DNA from: JACPVU01 sp964373255
GTDB taxonomy: Archaea; Aenigmatarchaeota; Aenigmatarchaeia; GW2011-AR5
Assembly: GCA_964373255.1 (NCBI GenBank)
Contig: CAYJTG010000010.1
Coordinates: 1 to 39,523 of the forward strand
Direction of reading: 5' to 3'
Length of the DNA stretch: 39,523 nucleotides
Part shown: positions 15,565 to 22,186 of the stretch, piece by piece
How positions within the stretch are numbered: position 1 is the first letter of the stretch
How the letters are laid out: every line of letters begins with the position of its first letter
Translations under genes and position numbers: made by a program
The notes under the pieces: generated by a model
What the model saw: only the letters and a program-made list of their open reading frames with translations
Database searches by the model: none
What the model was told of the DNA's origin: nothing

Positions 15565-15730
15565 GCCTCGTTAGCTCAGTTCCAAGCCCTTTCTTGAAAG
15601 AAAGGTCTTGGAGAACCCCAAAGAACTGAAGGGGTTTCGAGATTGACAAAATTTTGGATGGGTTTGGTGAGATTGGAAGAGTACCACCTTGGTAAGGTGG
15701 GGGTCCCGAGTTCGACTCTCGGACGGGGCT
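15565..15730 (+). tRNA. tRNA-Thr (GGT), D-loop intron
   Basis: The acceptor GCCTCGT pairs with ACGGGGC (one T-G pair), with discriminator T. The D stem is GCTC/GAGT. The anticodon arm CCACC-TTGGTAA-GGTGG has anticodon GGT (15691-15693). The T arm is CCGAG-TTCGACT-CTCGG. A 93-nt insertion (about 15582-15674) interrupts the D loop; removing it gives the normal loop AGTTGGAA and a 73-nt tRNA. The exact splice points are ambiguous because TT occurs at both. The intron starts with the hairpin module also found in the rpl40e leader. The msrA gene begins 9 bp after the tRNA 3' end, so the two may be cotranscribed. Confidence 0.9.
15580..15631 (+). repeat. Hairpin module in tRNA-Thr intron
   Basis: This 52-nt block starts at the 5' splice region. 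Its complement agrees with the rpl40e leader (5828-5879) at 51 of 52 positions. It contains a hairpin, CCAAGCCCTTTCTT with AAGAAAGGTCTTGG, then AGAACCCCAAAGAACTGAAG. In the tRNA transcript a second stem forms between AACCCC and GGGGTT. Shorter or diverged forms are in tRNA-Met, tRNA-Tyr and 5S rRNA, all in the same orientation relative to the RNA. Confidence 0.88.
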
Positions 15731-15738
15731 TGAGAAAT

Positions 15739-16206
15739 ATGAAAACCAAATTCGCAGCCTTCGGCGCAGGATGCTTCTGGCATGTTCAGGCTGCATTCGA
15801 CCAGGTAAAGGGGGTCGTCAGGACTACTGTCGGCTATGCAGGCGGACGCACGAAAAATCCTACTTATGAAGATGTATGCACGGATGAGACAGGGCACGCA
15901 GAGGCTGTGAAAATAGAATTTGATCCAGCAAAAGTGTCTTACGAAGAACTGATGGATGTATTTTGGAAAATACACGATCCCACGCAGCTGAACAGGCAGG
16001 GACCTGATGTTGGCACTCAATATAGATCTGCTATATTTTATTTTGACGATAAACAGAAGAAAGCAGCAGAAAAATCAAAAGAAAACGAGCAAAACAAACA
16101 CAAGAAAACTATCGTCACGCAGATTGTTCCTGCTTCTGAATTCTATCCTGCTGAGGACTACCATCAGAAATATTATGAAAATCATGGAATGACATGCAGG
16201 ATTTGA
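15739..16206 (+). CDS. msrA: Peptide methionine sulfoxide reductase A
   Basis: MsrA reduces methionine-S-sulfoxide in proteins. The 155-residue protein has the catalytic motif GAGCFWHVQAAF with Cys12 near the N-terminus. The family stretches TTVGYAGGRTKNPTYEDVC, TGHAEAVKIEFDP, FWKIHDPTQLNRQGPDVGTQYRS and AEDYHQKYYENH all follow. Length and order are standard for the catalytic domain alone. Reducing power normally comes from thioredoxin, which may link it to the redox genes at 6072-8494. The ATG at 15739 is the only start fitting the family; in-frame sequence upstream belongs to tRNA-Thr. Element F begins 17 bp after its stop. Confidence 0.96.
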   Translation: MKTKFAAFGAGCFWHVQAAFDQVKGVVRTTVGYAGGRTKNPTYEDVCTDETGHAEAVKIEFDPAKVSYEELMDVFWKIHDPTQLNRQGPDVGTQYRSAIFYFDDKQKKAAEKSKENEQNKHKKTIVTQIVPASEFYPAEDYHQKYYENHGMTCRI

Positions 16207-16223
16207 ATGAAAATCTATTATTC

Positions 16224-16386
16224 AGTTCTGTAGAAATGCTCGATAAAGAGCATCGACGTAGACCTATACGTCTCTTGACGTATAGGTCAGCTAGAGGCAT
16301 TGAAACAAACTGACGCACGAAGTGCGTCTATCTGTTCAGACAATGCCTCTCACGTCGATGCTCTTGCATAGGTTTTCTACAGAGCA
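16224..16386. mobile_element. Three-way-junction element F
   Basis: The ends (GTTCTGTAGAAA left, TTTTCTACAGAGC right) match the element A type. The flanks TATTATTC (16216-16223) and TATTATTT (16387-16394) are a likely 8-bp target duplication with one change. The arms are GACCTATACGT/ACGTATAGGTC and AGAGGCATTG/CAATGCCTCT. The second arm ends in a hairpin that is the exact inverse of the tip in element E. Compared with element A, the end segments are exchanged relative to the core. It lies between the convergent msrA and a small membrane-protein gene. Confidence 0.83.
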
Positions 16387-16400
16387 TATTATTTTGTTTT

Positions 16401-16607
16401 CTAAGACTTTGTCACAACGATGAGCATAACCATTATGGATACGAAGACCACGGCTGAGATTGGCAACCATGCCTCTGCGCTCGTGGAAAGAGGTCCTATG
16501 GCCTGGCCGTAAACCTGCATGTTGTGATTTATCATGCCGATGATTATGGCCAGGTTCAGTATGACGCCAATCAGTATTGTGTAAACAGACCGATTTCTCA
16601 TAATCAT
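16401..16607 (-). CDS. Two-helix small membrane protein
   Basis: This 68-residue protein has two hydrophobic segments: about 9-27 (VYTILIGVILNLAIIIGMI) and 47-66 (WLPISAVVFVSIMVMLIVV). They are joined by a short polar loop (NHNMQVYGQAIGPLSTSAEA). A basic RNR near the start suggests the N-terminus is inside. I do not recognise it. An ATG two codons in is an alternative start. It is divergent from the metallopeptidase-like gene at 16656, with about 48 bp between starts, and convergent with msrA across element F. Confidence 0.6.
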   Translation of the reverse strand: MIMRNRSVYTILIGVILNLAIIIGMINHNMQVYGQAIGPLSTSAEAWLPISAVVFVSIMVMLIVVTKS

Positions 16608-16655
16608 AACATGCTTAATGCAATTAAAATAATTTTCGGTAGACTAATGTTATTT

Positions 16656-17033
16656 ATGCCGATCAAATACTTTCCTGCCGATGATATCGAACAGAAGGCA
16701 AGACATATAATGACGAATGCAGGCATCAGTCGTGACTCATCGCGCATACATTTTATCCGCAGCCACGGAAGCACATCGCAAAGAACAATAGCAAGGTGCC
16801 ATACTGTCCCTAGAGTTGTCCAGGCAGCTTTATCCATGAAGGCGCACTATGTAATAGAAGTCATATCAGAGCACTTTGACAAATTAAGCGAAGAGGAAAA
16901 GACAAAAACAATTATACACGAGCTCCTCCACGTACCGAAGGGCATGAAGGGTGGGTTCAGGCAGCACGATTTTGTGTGCAGGAAGAATATTGAAAAGATT
17001 TATAAAAGCTACGTCAATAGCAATAGAACATGA
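16656..17033 (+). CDS. Putative zinc metallopeptidase, phage-type fold
   Basis: This 125-residue protein has an HExxH motif in TIIHELLHVPKGMKGGFRQHDF. The third-ligand His is in GGFRQH, the arrangement of the group annotated as putative (phage) metallopeptidases. The first half (MPIKYFPADDIEQKARHI...SRIHFIRSHGSTSQRTIARCH) matches the usual strand-loop layout with an Arg-rich segment. The substrate is unknown. In-frame sequence extends upstream to 16524, but that would overlap the divergent gene at 16401-16607, and the family N-terminus fits ATG 16656. The gene following at 17073 may be in the same transcript. Confidence 0.8.
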   Translation: MPIKYFPADDIEQKARHIMTNAGISRDSSRIHFIRSHGSTSQRTIARCHTVPRVVQAALSMKAHYVIEVISEHFDKLSEEEKTKTIIHELLHVPKGMKGGFRQHDFVCRKNIEKIYKSYVNSNRT

Positions 17034-17072
17034 TTAATGAATAATGCCACATTTTTGTTTCTTGTGATTCCT

Positions 17073-17198
17073 ATGGACGAAGAAGACACATCAACATTTA
17101 TATGTCCGGAGTGCGGGCGGCCTATGAAAAAACGCACGGTAAAGAGCGGCGCGTTGGGCAGCTTTGAGACGTGGGACTGCACTTTCTGCCACCCTTAG
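17073..17198 (+). CDS. Tiny zinc-ribbon protein (41 aa)
   Basis: This short frame encodes 41 residues: an acidic start (MDEEDTSTF), CPEC, a basic linker KKRTVKSGALG, then a final pair CTFC. Two CxxC knuckles spaced about 25 residues apart make a zinc ribbon. A ribosome site GTGATT lies just upstream of the ATG. The stop overlaps the end of the convergent gene 17195-17446 by 4 bp. Its role is unknown; such proteins are common in archaea. It lies 39 bp downstream of the metallopeptidase gene and may be cotranscribed with it. Confidence 0.7.
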   Translation: MDEEDTSTFICPECGRPMKKRTVKSGALGSFETWDCTFCHP

Positions 17199-17446
17199 TC
17201 TTTCTTTCTGCTGATTTCTTTTGCCTCTTTATAGCCGTCGTAGGCTAATCCTATTGAAATAAGTAAAAATGGAATAACTGCAGAAAGTAGAGTTAGAGTT
17301 GACCAGTAAAGAGTTGCAAAATTCAGTATCAAATCGCCTATCAGAAGAAGAACGCCAAGTGCAATTTTTTTCCCATTGTACAGGTATCCTAAACCCCATA
17401 ATATAAAATTCAAGATTGCAGCAATCCATGGATTCTTCTTTGGCAT
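17195..17446 (-). CDS. TM2-like small membrane protein
   Basis: This 83-residue protein starts MPKKNPWIAAILNFILWGLGYLYNGKKIALG, which resembles the TM2-domain pattern (hydrophobic helix, G-G-hx-Y motif, basic residues). A second long hydrophobic stretch (LLLIGDLILNFATLYWSTLTLLSAVIPFLLISIGLAY) probably makes two helices. The basic tail KEAKEISRKKD is likely cytoplasmic. The function is unknown. It converges with the 41-residue zinc-ribbon gene. The Pth2-like gene upstream ends 24 bp before its start on the same strand, so they may be cotranscribed. Confidence 0.7.
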   Translation of the reverse strand: MPKKNPWIAAILNFILWGLGYLYNGKKIALGVLLLIGDLILNFATLYWSTLTLLSAVIPFLLISIGLAYDGYKEAKEISRKKD

Positions 17447-17470
17447 ATTATTATTTTTAAAACAATCTTT

Positions 17471-17800
17471 TTAAAACAATCTCAATCCTGCAGACATCTT
17501 GTTCAGCTTTTCCGCGTCAACCGGGCCGACGGCAAGGACGGTCTGCATCGGGTCCGGATTGTTTTCGTCGTTCGTGACAAGAAAATGGTTTATCCCGTAC
17601 TTGTCAACGTTGTATTTAATGCCCATAAGGTTCTGCATGTCAAGAACCTGTACAACTACCGTCTCAAAGCCCTTCTTCTTGCCCTTTGACAAGAAACCCA
17701 GCTTGCCGTAGGCTCCGACGGCTGCCTTTGCGCATAATTGTACTGTGTGTGCCACGTCATTTTCCATGCCATTTACAAATATCAGAACGAGCTTGTTCAT
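17471..17800 (-). CDS. Pth2-like protein, divergent
   Basis: This 109-residue protein has the layout of peptidyl-tRNA hydrolase 2, which frees peptides from tRNAs that drop off ribosomes. The clearest match is the C-terminal stretch VLAVGPVDAEKLNKMSAGLRLF, like the family end xLxIGPxxxExIDKVTGxLKLL. The N-terminal VAHTVQLCAKAAVGAYGKLG resembles the QxAHAAxGAY helix. The usual catalytic Lys-Gly segment before this helix is not obvious (NGMENDVAHTV), so activity is uncertain. It may be a paralogue without hydrolase function. It stands divergent from the gene at 17852, sharing a TATA-rich 51-bp region. Confidence 0.6.
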   Translation of the reverse strand: MNKLVLIFVNGMENDVAHTVQLCAKAAVGAYGKLGFLSKGKKKGFETVVVQVLDMQNLMGIKYNVDKYGINHFLVTNDENNPDPMQTVLAVGPVDAEKLNKMSAGLRLF

Positions 17801-17851
17801 GCTTTCTCTAGATATTCTAATATTTATAAACCCAGAGTATAATTAGATTTG

Positions 17852-18037
17852 ATGGATCCAATAATAGAAGAGGTCAGAAACAGCTGCGGACACCTGGCAA
17901 GATACAGGGTGACTGTAAATTACGAGTTTGTGGATGTTGACAGCGAGATACAGGAAGGCTGCGAGACCTGCGAAAAGGAGGACGACGAGTTCAAGAAGCA
18001 TATCGCTAAAAGGCTGAACAAGTATTTTGGCGAATGA
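17852..18037 (+). CDS. Small acidic protein with cysteine motif
   Basis: This 61-residue acidic protein starts MDPIIEEVRNSCGHLARYRV. It contains an early Cys-Gly-His and a later CETCEK pair. Together these (C..H, CxxC) could form a zinc site, with the second half rich in Asp/Glu (EKEDDEFKKH). I do not recognise a family. The ATG at 17852 is preferred to a TTG one codon upstream. A TATA-like TATTTATAAA lies at about 17821-17830, so the transcript is nearly leaderless. The stop is followed by element G. Confidence 0.6.
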   Translation: MDPIIEEVRNSCGHLARYRVTVNYEFVDVDSEIQEGCETCEKEDDEFKKHIAKRLNKYFGE

Positions 18038-18062
18038 AAATGTGATGAATTATGCATATATA

Positions 18063-18148
18063 AACACAATCCACTAACAATTCGAATTCCTGGAATTCGA
18101 AATTGTACAGGAGAATCTTCGATTCTCCATGTATTCGTGGATTGTGTT
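18063..18148. mobile_element. Three-way-junction element G
   Basis: The ends AACACAATCCAC and GTGGATTGTGTT are inverted repeats. The arms are CAATTCGAATTCC/GGAATTCGAAATTG (one bulge) and GGAGAATC/GATTCTCC around TTC. The joint TGTACA and the 3' side ATGTATTCG resemble joints of other hairpins in the window. I see no clear target duplication. A lone end of the same type (CGTGGATTGTGTTATA) is at about 24110. The right end supplies the GTG at 18137 in frame with the next gene. Confidence 0.7.
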
Positions 18149-18154
18149 ATACAG

Positions 18155-18454
18155 GTGAATGATATAATACAACCGTTTCAAAACAGTGGTATTCACCACG
18201 TATCAGTGCTTGTGCAGGCCCTGGGTCCTATTGACGGCATAGGATGCGCCTATAACTGGATAACAATAGGAAAGATAGACAATCCAGAGTCGCTGGACGT
18301 AGATGACCTCAAAAAAGATATACTTCAATGCATCGACAATGCCGAGTACAAACAGAATATAGACGCGATAAGGCTGGAAGTAATTATTGACAACAAGAAA
18401 GAGATGAAAATAACTCTTGTTGATTTCCTAAAAAATCTTAAGGGGGTGAAATGA
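18155..18454 (+). CDS. Hypothetical protein after element G
   Basis: This protein of about 99 residues has no membrane segment and no known motif. Its middle is moderately conserved-looking (HHVSVLVQALGPIDGIGCAYNWITIGKID) and its C-terminal half is charged (DLKKDILQCIDNAEYKQNID). I do not recognise it. The start is uncertain: there is no in-frame ATG near the front. A GTG at 18155 is used here; another GTG at 18137 lies inside the right end of element G, so insertion of that element may have altered or supplied the start. The next gene begins immediately after its stop with ribosome site GGGGGTG, so the two are coupled. Confidence 0.55.
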   Translation: MNDIIQPFQNSGIHHVSVLVQALGPIDGIGCAYNWITIGKIDNPESLDVDDLKKDILQCIDNAEYKQNIDAIRLEVIIDNKKEMKITLVDFLKNLKGVK

Positions 18455-18634
18455 ATGCGCATAAAACACATCATCAGTATAATTATACTGATAGTAGGCT
18501 TGTTCTATACGGTTGCGCCCCACAGCGTACACGTGTCAACGGGCCTTGGACTCGGGTGGGAACACTCCTATCATCTCGTGATGGGCGTAATCCTGCTACT
18601 GATCGGACTGATAGCCTTGTTTAAGCTGAAGTGA
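18455..18634 (+). CDS. Two-helix small membrane protein (59 aa)
   Basis: This frame of 59 residues starts at an ATG one base after the upstream stop codon, behind a strong AGGGGGTG ribosome site. It contains two hydrophobic helices, HIISIIILIVGLFYTVAP (about 5-22) and YHLVMGVILLLIGLIALF (about 38-56). A His-rich loop (HSVHVSTGLGLGWEHSYH) separates them and could bind metal or haem; that is a guess from residue content. An ATG four bases earlier in another frame gives a protein without such pattern and is rejected. Translational coupling with the preceding gene is likely. Confidence 0.65.
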   Translation: MRIKHIISIIILIVGLFYTVAPHSVHVSTGLGLGWEHSYHLVMGVILLLIGLIALFKLK

Positions 18635-18675
18635 AATCTCCTTATCAAAAATGAAGATATAAAAGCTCTTTCTGT

Positions 18676-18975
18676 ATGTACTATTCGATGCATATGGACT
18701 TTCCTGCGGAGCACAAAGGCTTTGTCGAGAAGAGGAAGTGGTATAAGGTAAGATGGCTGAAGAATCCGCACCCCGACAACCCTGGATGGAAAGGCATAGA
18801 GGGCAAAGCAGATATGATGATGGAAGAAGACTACGACAATTTTAAGCAATTTGTTGATGTGTTGGACACGATTGTAACTGCAAAATGCAATACAGCGCCA
18901 GGACTCAGGTTTGGCGCAACGCCGGAAGAAGTTATAGACAAGTGGGTAGCGGAAAACAAAAGCACGTATCGGTGA
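18676..18975 (+). CDS. Hypothetical protein, Trp/Lys-rich
   Basis: This 99-residue soluble protein has aromatic and basic residues in the first half (FVEKRKWYKVRWLKNPHPDNPGWKG) and an acidic helical second half (EEDYDNFKQFVDVLDTIV). It ends PEEVIDKWVAENKSTYR. There is no membrane segment or metal motif. The PHPDNPGWKG segment may mark a conserved surface. I do not recognise the family. A TATA-like GATATAAAAG at 18655-18664 implies a leaderless transcript. The next gene starts 7 bp after its stop, behind GGTGATT, so they form an operon. Confidence 0.6.
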   Translation: MYYSMHMDFPAEHKGFVEKRKWYKVRWLKNPHPDNPGWKGIEGKADMMMEEDYDNFKQFVDVLDTIVTAKCNTAPGLRFGATPEEVIDKWVAENKSTYR

Positions 18976-18981
18976 TTGAAA

Positions 18982-19356
18982 ATGATAGAAGAACTAATGA
19001 CAGGAGAAGTTGACGACTACGTAAAAAATAATTCTGGTGGCCGGGTCTTTGTGCGCATTTCCATAGCAAACGACAATGACTTTGACTTTACAAAGGCGCG
19101 TGGAATACTCAGGATGCTCGGTGAAGAGAAGAAAAACGACGACATTGACATAATAGTCTATTCCAGCAATGCGGTCGTGCAGTCGAGGGTCTTGGGCAAT
19201 GAAAACATGTCAAAACCCCAGGCCGCGGAGAGCATTATAAATCACCTTCACCTCGACTATATACCATACACAGAGCTGATAATATCCCTGCCAAAAACCG
19301 AGGATAATGAAAGATTGATGAGAGAGGTTTGCATGAAGTTTGGCGTGTTTGTGTGA
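18982..19356 (+). CDS. Hypothetical protein, second in operon
   Basis: This 124-residue soluble protein starts MIEELMTGEVDDYVKNNSGG. It has alternating strand-like stretches (RVFVRISIAN, DIDIIVYSSNAVV, TELIISLPKT) and helix-like acidic segments, consistent with a small alpha/beta domain. I do not recognise it. The ATG at 18982 is chosen over a TTG at 18976 because GGTGATT sits at the right distance. It follows the gene at 18676 closely and converges with the transaldolase-family gene (17 bp gap). Confidence 0.6.
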   Translation: MIEELMTGEVDDYVKNNSGGRVFVRISIANDNDFDFTKARGILRMLGEEKKNDDIDIIVYSSNAVVQSRVLGNENMSKPQAAESIINHLHLDYIPYTELIISLPKTEDNERLMREVCMKFGVFV

Positions 19357-19373
19357 TATAAAGTACGAATCTT

Positions 19374-20264
19374 CTATTTCTGCTGCATTATTGTGTAGCC
19401 CGATGATTGGGCGTCGGCCAGGAATCTTTCTACACCATCCAATGTGAGCTCGCGCTCAAATTGCTGCATGCTTTCCCAATTGAATTTGTCGCTGTAAGTC
19501 GGTTTTTTCGGATTTTGTGGGCTATGTGATTTATATTCTCTTAATCTTTTTATAATTTCTACACCTCCATCCCCGTATTTTTGATAGATGTGCTCAAATA
19601 ACGAGAAGGGAATTGTAACGACGTGAGAGCCGTAGTCTGCAGCCTTTTGCAAATGATACAGATTCTTTTCCTTTCTAGTGCTTGCCGTCAGAACTAGCGT
19701 GTCGAAATCCTCCTTTTTGTAGTCTTCTATGATTTCTTTTACTAAATCCATGCCTTCTCTTTTTATCGCAGTATCCTTTAGCTTGTCGTCGATACGGCCA
19801 ACAAAAGGGCTTACGTATGTTCCTCCATAATCAGCTGCGAGGCGAGCTTGATGACGGGAAAAGACAAGGGTAAAATTTATCGGAACTCTGCCGCGCAGTA
19901 TATTTGCTGCCTCGAACCCTTGCGGCACGGTAGGAAGTTTTACAACAAAATATGGATCCCAGTCCATTATTTGTTGTGCCTCTTCTGCGAATATGTAAGG
20001 ATCCATATTTTCAGGATCATAGCTCGGATAAGGCGTTCCTATTGTCTCGACGCTTATAGGCGTTCTTTCTCCTACGGTATCCCTTATCAGCATCTCGACG
20101 TCATAAACAGAAAATGACTTGTTCTTTTCCTGTTTTATCCTTTTGATCGTTGCAGAAACAGTTGTTGGGTTGGACGTTACTTTATCTATAGTAAATCCCC
20201 AATCTTTTATCTCCTGTATTTGATGGGGGTCACCGGAGTCGACGGATATTAACAAAATCAACAC
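19374..20264 (-). CDS. Transaldolase-family protein
   Basis: This 296-residue TIM-barrel protein of the transaldolase/fructose-6-phosphate aldolase family would use a Schiff-base lysine to move three-carbon units in sugar phosphates. The family N-terminus is recognisable in SVDSGDPHQIQEIKDWGFTIDKVTSNPTT. The Schiff-base Lys is probably Lys109 in YFVVKLPTVPQG. Further signatures are PINFTLVFSRHQARLAADYGGTYVSPFVGRIDD and LVLTASTRKEKNLYHLQKAADYGSHVVTIP. The C-terminal about 50 residues (DGVERFLADAQSSG) are like longer bacterial-type transaldolases. The start is a GTG; no in-frame ATG lies close by. The sequence is quite diverged, so substrate and activity need testing. Confidence 0.85.
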   Translation of the reverse strand: MLILLISVDSGDPHQIQEIKDWGFTIDKVTSNPTTVSATIKRIKQEKNKSFSVYDVEMLIRDTVGERTPISVETIGTPYPSYDPENMDPYIFAEEAQQIMDWDPYFVVKLPTVPQGFEAANILRGRVPINFTLVFSRHQARLAADYGGTYVSPFVGRIDDKLKDTAIKREGMDLVKEIIEDYKKEDFDTLVLTASTRKEKNLYHLQKAADYGSHVVTIPFSLFEHIYQKYGDGGVEIIKRLREYKSHSPQNPKKPTYSDKFNWESMQQFERELTLDGVERFLADAQSSGYTIMQQK

Positions 20265-20398
20265 CCTTGATATCCATCTGAAGGTAATCTATTTTAAACT
20301 TGCGCTGATGACAAAACTATAATCATTATTTTCTATATGCATACTGAGCAATTACGCCGAAATTACAGTATCATAATGTATAAATAGTGCCTCGAAGA

Positions 20399-20462
20399 AG
20401 GTAAATTATGCCGAAAGTCGGGTGAAATACCTTACTTCGTGTAATTTACGGCGGGTAATAAA
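20399..20462 (+). promoter_or_regulatory. Leader with alternative stems
   Basis: The 64 bases before the ATG contain segments that can pair in more than one way. GTAAATTA (about 20401) pairs with TAATTTAC (about 20441), AAGGTA pairs with TACCTT, and GCCG pairs with CGGC around AAAGTCGGG. The options exclude each other, as in leaders with a switch. No known riboswitch core is recognised. It may instead be a worn palindromic element. Confidence 0.35.
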
Positions 20463-21881
20463 ATGAAAAAGTTTTTGCTGGTACTGGTATTCGCATTTAT
20501 TCTACTTGGAGGATTTTCTTTCGCGTTTTCTGTCTCTGCGCCTACCCAGACATTTACGGTTCCGACGCTGACTTCCAGACAGGTTGATATTGTCGTGACA
20601 ACAGACATAAACAATGATACCATAACAGCCAATTTGATAGAGTCGAGGCCGTGGGTGGCGATTTCTGAAAATCAGTTTGTCGTTGGTGCCGATAAGCCGA
20701 AGACCCTAACAGTATTTGTGTCGCCGTTCATAGATACGCCGATTGGGCTTTACAGAATTACCGTTTTCTTCGAGTCTCTCAAAACGAAAGCATTAGGCAA
20801 GGCTGATATTTTTGTCTTAATTCAGAAAGGCGAGATTGTAAACATTGAGAAGATAGTTGTGACTGGGGATTTAGAGCCACTAGGCTCTGCAAAGGTAAGC
20901 GTCCACGTCAAGAACTACAAGACGGTTACTGTCAATGACGCCGAGATTCTTGCAAACGTATTCTCGCCGTCAAAAAACATAGGTGTTATACAAAAGATTA
21001 TTTCTAGAATTGATCCTGGCGAGGAAGCTACAGCAGAGGGAGTCGTGCTGTTCGAGAAATATGCGCCAGCCGGCACTTATATTGTGAATGCTGCTCTGAA
21101 ATATCCTGACAGAATTATGAACATGAATCAGACGTTCTCTGTTGTCTCAAAGCCTTTAATCCAGACCCAGCGCGACAGGGCATCGCTTTTGTTCGGGTCA
21201 AAAAGAACGATAACGGTAACCAACTATGGCAACCAGCCTGGCGACGAGACGGTAGTTGAATACCTCTCGCCTTCTGACCGCATGTTTTTCTTTGGTGACG
21301 AGCCCGCATCGAAATCGGAAGGCACGTACAGGTGGGTTCTTACAAACATACAACCGGGCGGGACACGAACCGTAACGTACAACGTGGACTACAGCGCGAT
21401 ATTCCTGTTACTGATCGCGATTATAATAGCGGTCTGGTTCTACTTCACAAAGATGAGGACGATAAGGGTACGAAAATACATACTTCAAAAAAAGAAGATC
21501 GAGGAAGGCGAAGAATTTACAGTTGCCGTCGAGGTGAAGAACGCGAGCGGACGCGCGTCAGACGTAGACGTGTATGATTTCGTGCCGTCTGTGTTTACCG
21601 TGAAAGACGCCCAGGGCGTCAAGCCTGAGAAAAAGAAAAGCCATGGCGGAACAGAGCTTGCGTGGAAGATAAAGGACCTGAAGAACAGGGAGGAACGGCT
21701 GCTGACCTACAAGGTCTCGCCAATATTCGGGATATCGGGCACAATAAAGCTGCCTCGCGCATCCGCAGTGTTCGAGGTCAGGGGCAAGAAATTAGAGCAA
21801 AAATCCTTCGCTTATTCTATAGGGCTGCCTGAAGAAAAACGAGAAGACCACTTGTCAAGGCTCATGAAGAGAAGGAAATAG
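20463..21881 (+). CDS. Secreted beta-domain protein with membrane anchor
   Basis: This 472-residue protein has a signal peptide (FLLVLVFAFILLGGFSFAFS). Two or three extracellular beta-sandwich regions follow (about 22-300; NEW1/CARDB-like segments such as GLYRITVFFESLKTKALGKADI and SAKVSVHVKNYKTVTVNDAEI). One membrane helix (about 315-335, AIFLLLIAIIIAVWFYFT) is followed by a further beta domain (VRKYILQKKKIEEGEEFTVAVEVKNASG) ending in a basic tail. The order suggests a membrane protein with domains on both sides, or a helix between two outside domains. I cannot name a function. It is preceded by the structured leader at 20399 and converges with a small gene at 21893. Confidence 0.7.
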   Translation: MKKFLLVLVFAFILLGGFSFAFSVSAPTQTFTVPTLTSRQVDIVVTTDINNDTITANLIESRPWVAISENQFVVGADKPKTLTVFVSPFIDTPIGLYRITVFFESLKTKALGKADIFVLIQKGEIVNIEKIVVTGDLEPLGSAKVSVHVKNYKTVTVNDAEILANVFSPSKNIGVIQKIISRIDPGEEATAEGVVLFEKYAPAGTYIVNAALKYPDRIMNMNQTFSVVSKPLIQTQRDRASLLFGSKRTITVTNYGNQPGDETVVEYLSPSDRMFFFGDEPASKSEGTYRWVLTNIQPGGTRTVTYNVDYSAIFLLLIAIIIAVWFYFTKMRTIRVRKYILQKKKIEEGEEFTVAVEVKNASGRASDVDVYDFVPSVFTVKDAQGVKPEKKKSHGGTELAWKIKDLKNREERLLTYKVSPIFGISGTIKLPRASAVFEVRGKKLEQKSFAYSIGLPEEKREDHLSRLMKRRK

Positions 21882-21892
21882 CTTCATAACCG

Positions 21893-22096
21893 TCATCGGA
21901 TAGGATTCTTGCATTTCTGTCGTATCTTATTGAGAATGCTTAATTGCTTCTCTGACAGGTCACGGACAAGAAGCCGGTCGTTTACGCTGGCAAGAAATTC
22001 TTTTTCCCATGCGTTTGTCCTTGGGTCATTGAGCAGGTTATGAACGACCTTCTGGAGCAGCACTTTCTCTTCCTCTTTGCTTACGTTGTCGATCAT
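21893..22096 (-). CDS. Small basic helical protein, unknown
   Basis: This 67-residue, mostly helical protein is rich in Lys, Leu and Asn (MIDNVSKEEEKVLLQKVVHNLLNDPRTNAWEKEFLASV...). It has no membrane segment, signal peptide or cysteine motif apart from one Cys near the end. It may be a small adaptor or regulator; I do not recognise it. It faces away from the NTase gene at 22187, with about 90 bp between starts containing a TATA-like region. It converges with the secreted protein gene (11 bp gap). Confidence 0.55.
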   Translation of the reverse strand: MIDNVSKEEEKVLLQKVVHNLLNDPRTNAWEKEFLASVNDRLLVRDLSEKQLSILNKIRQKCKNPIR

Positions 22097-22164
22097 CTGA
22101 CCACAATAATTATTTGAGAAGAAAGGCTTTTATCGTACCAGTTTTCTATCAATAACTATTTAAA

Positions 22165-22185
22165 CGTATATACATAGTATATACG
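22165..22185. promoter_or_regulatory. Palindromic operator before NTase gene
   Basis: CGTATATAC, spacer ATA, then GTATATACG: a perfect 9-bp inverted repeat ending 1 bp before the ATG at 22187. A TATA-like CTATTTAAAC lies at 22157-22166 and overlaps its left half. A repressor bound here would block a near-leaderless transcript. The downstream protein begins with an AbrB-like segment that could bind it (inference). Confidence 0.65.
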
Positions 22186-22186
22186 T

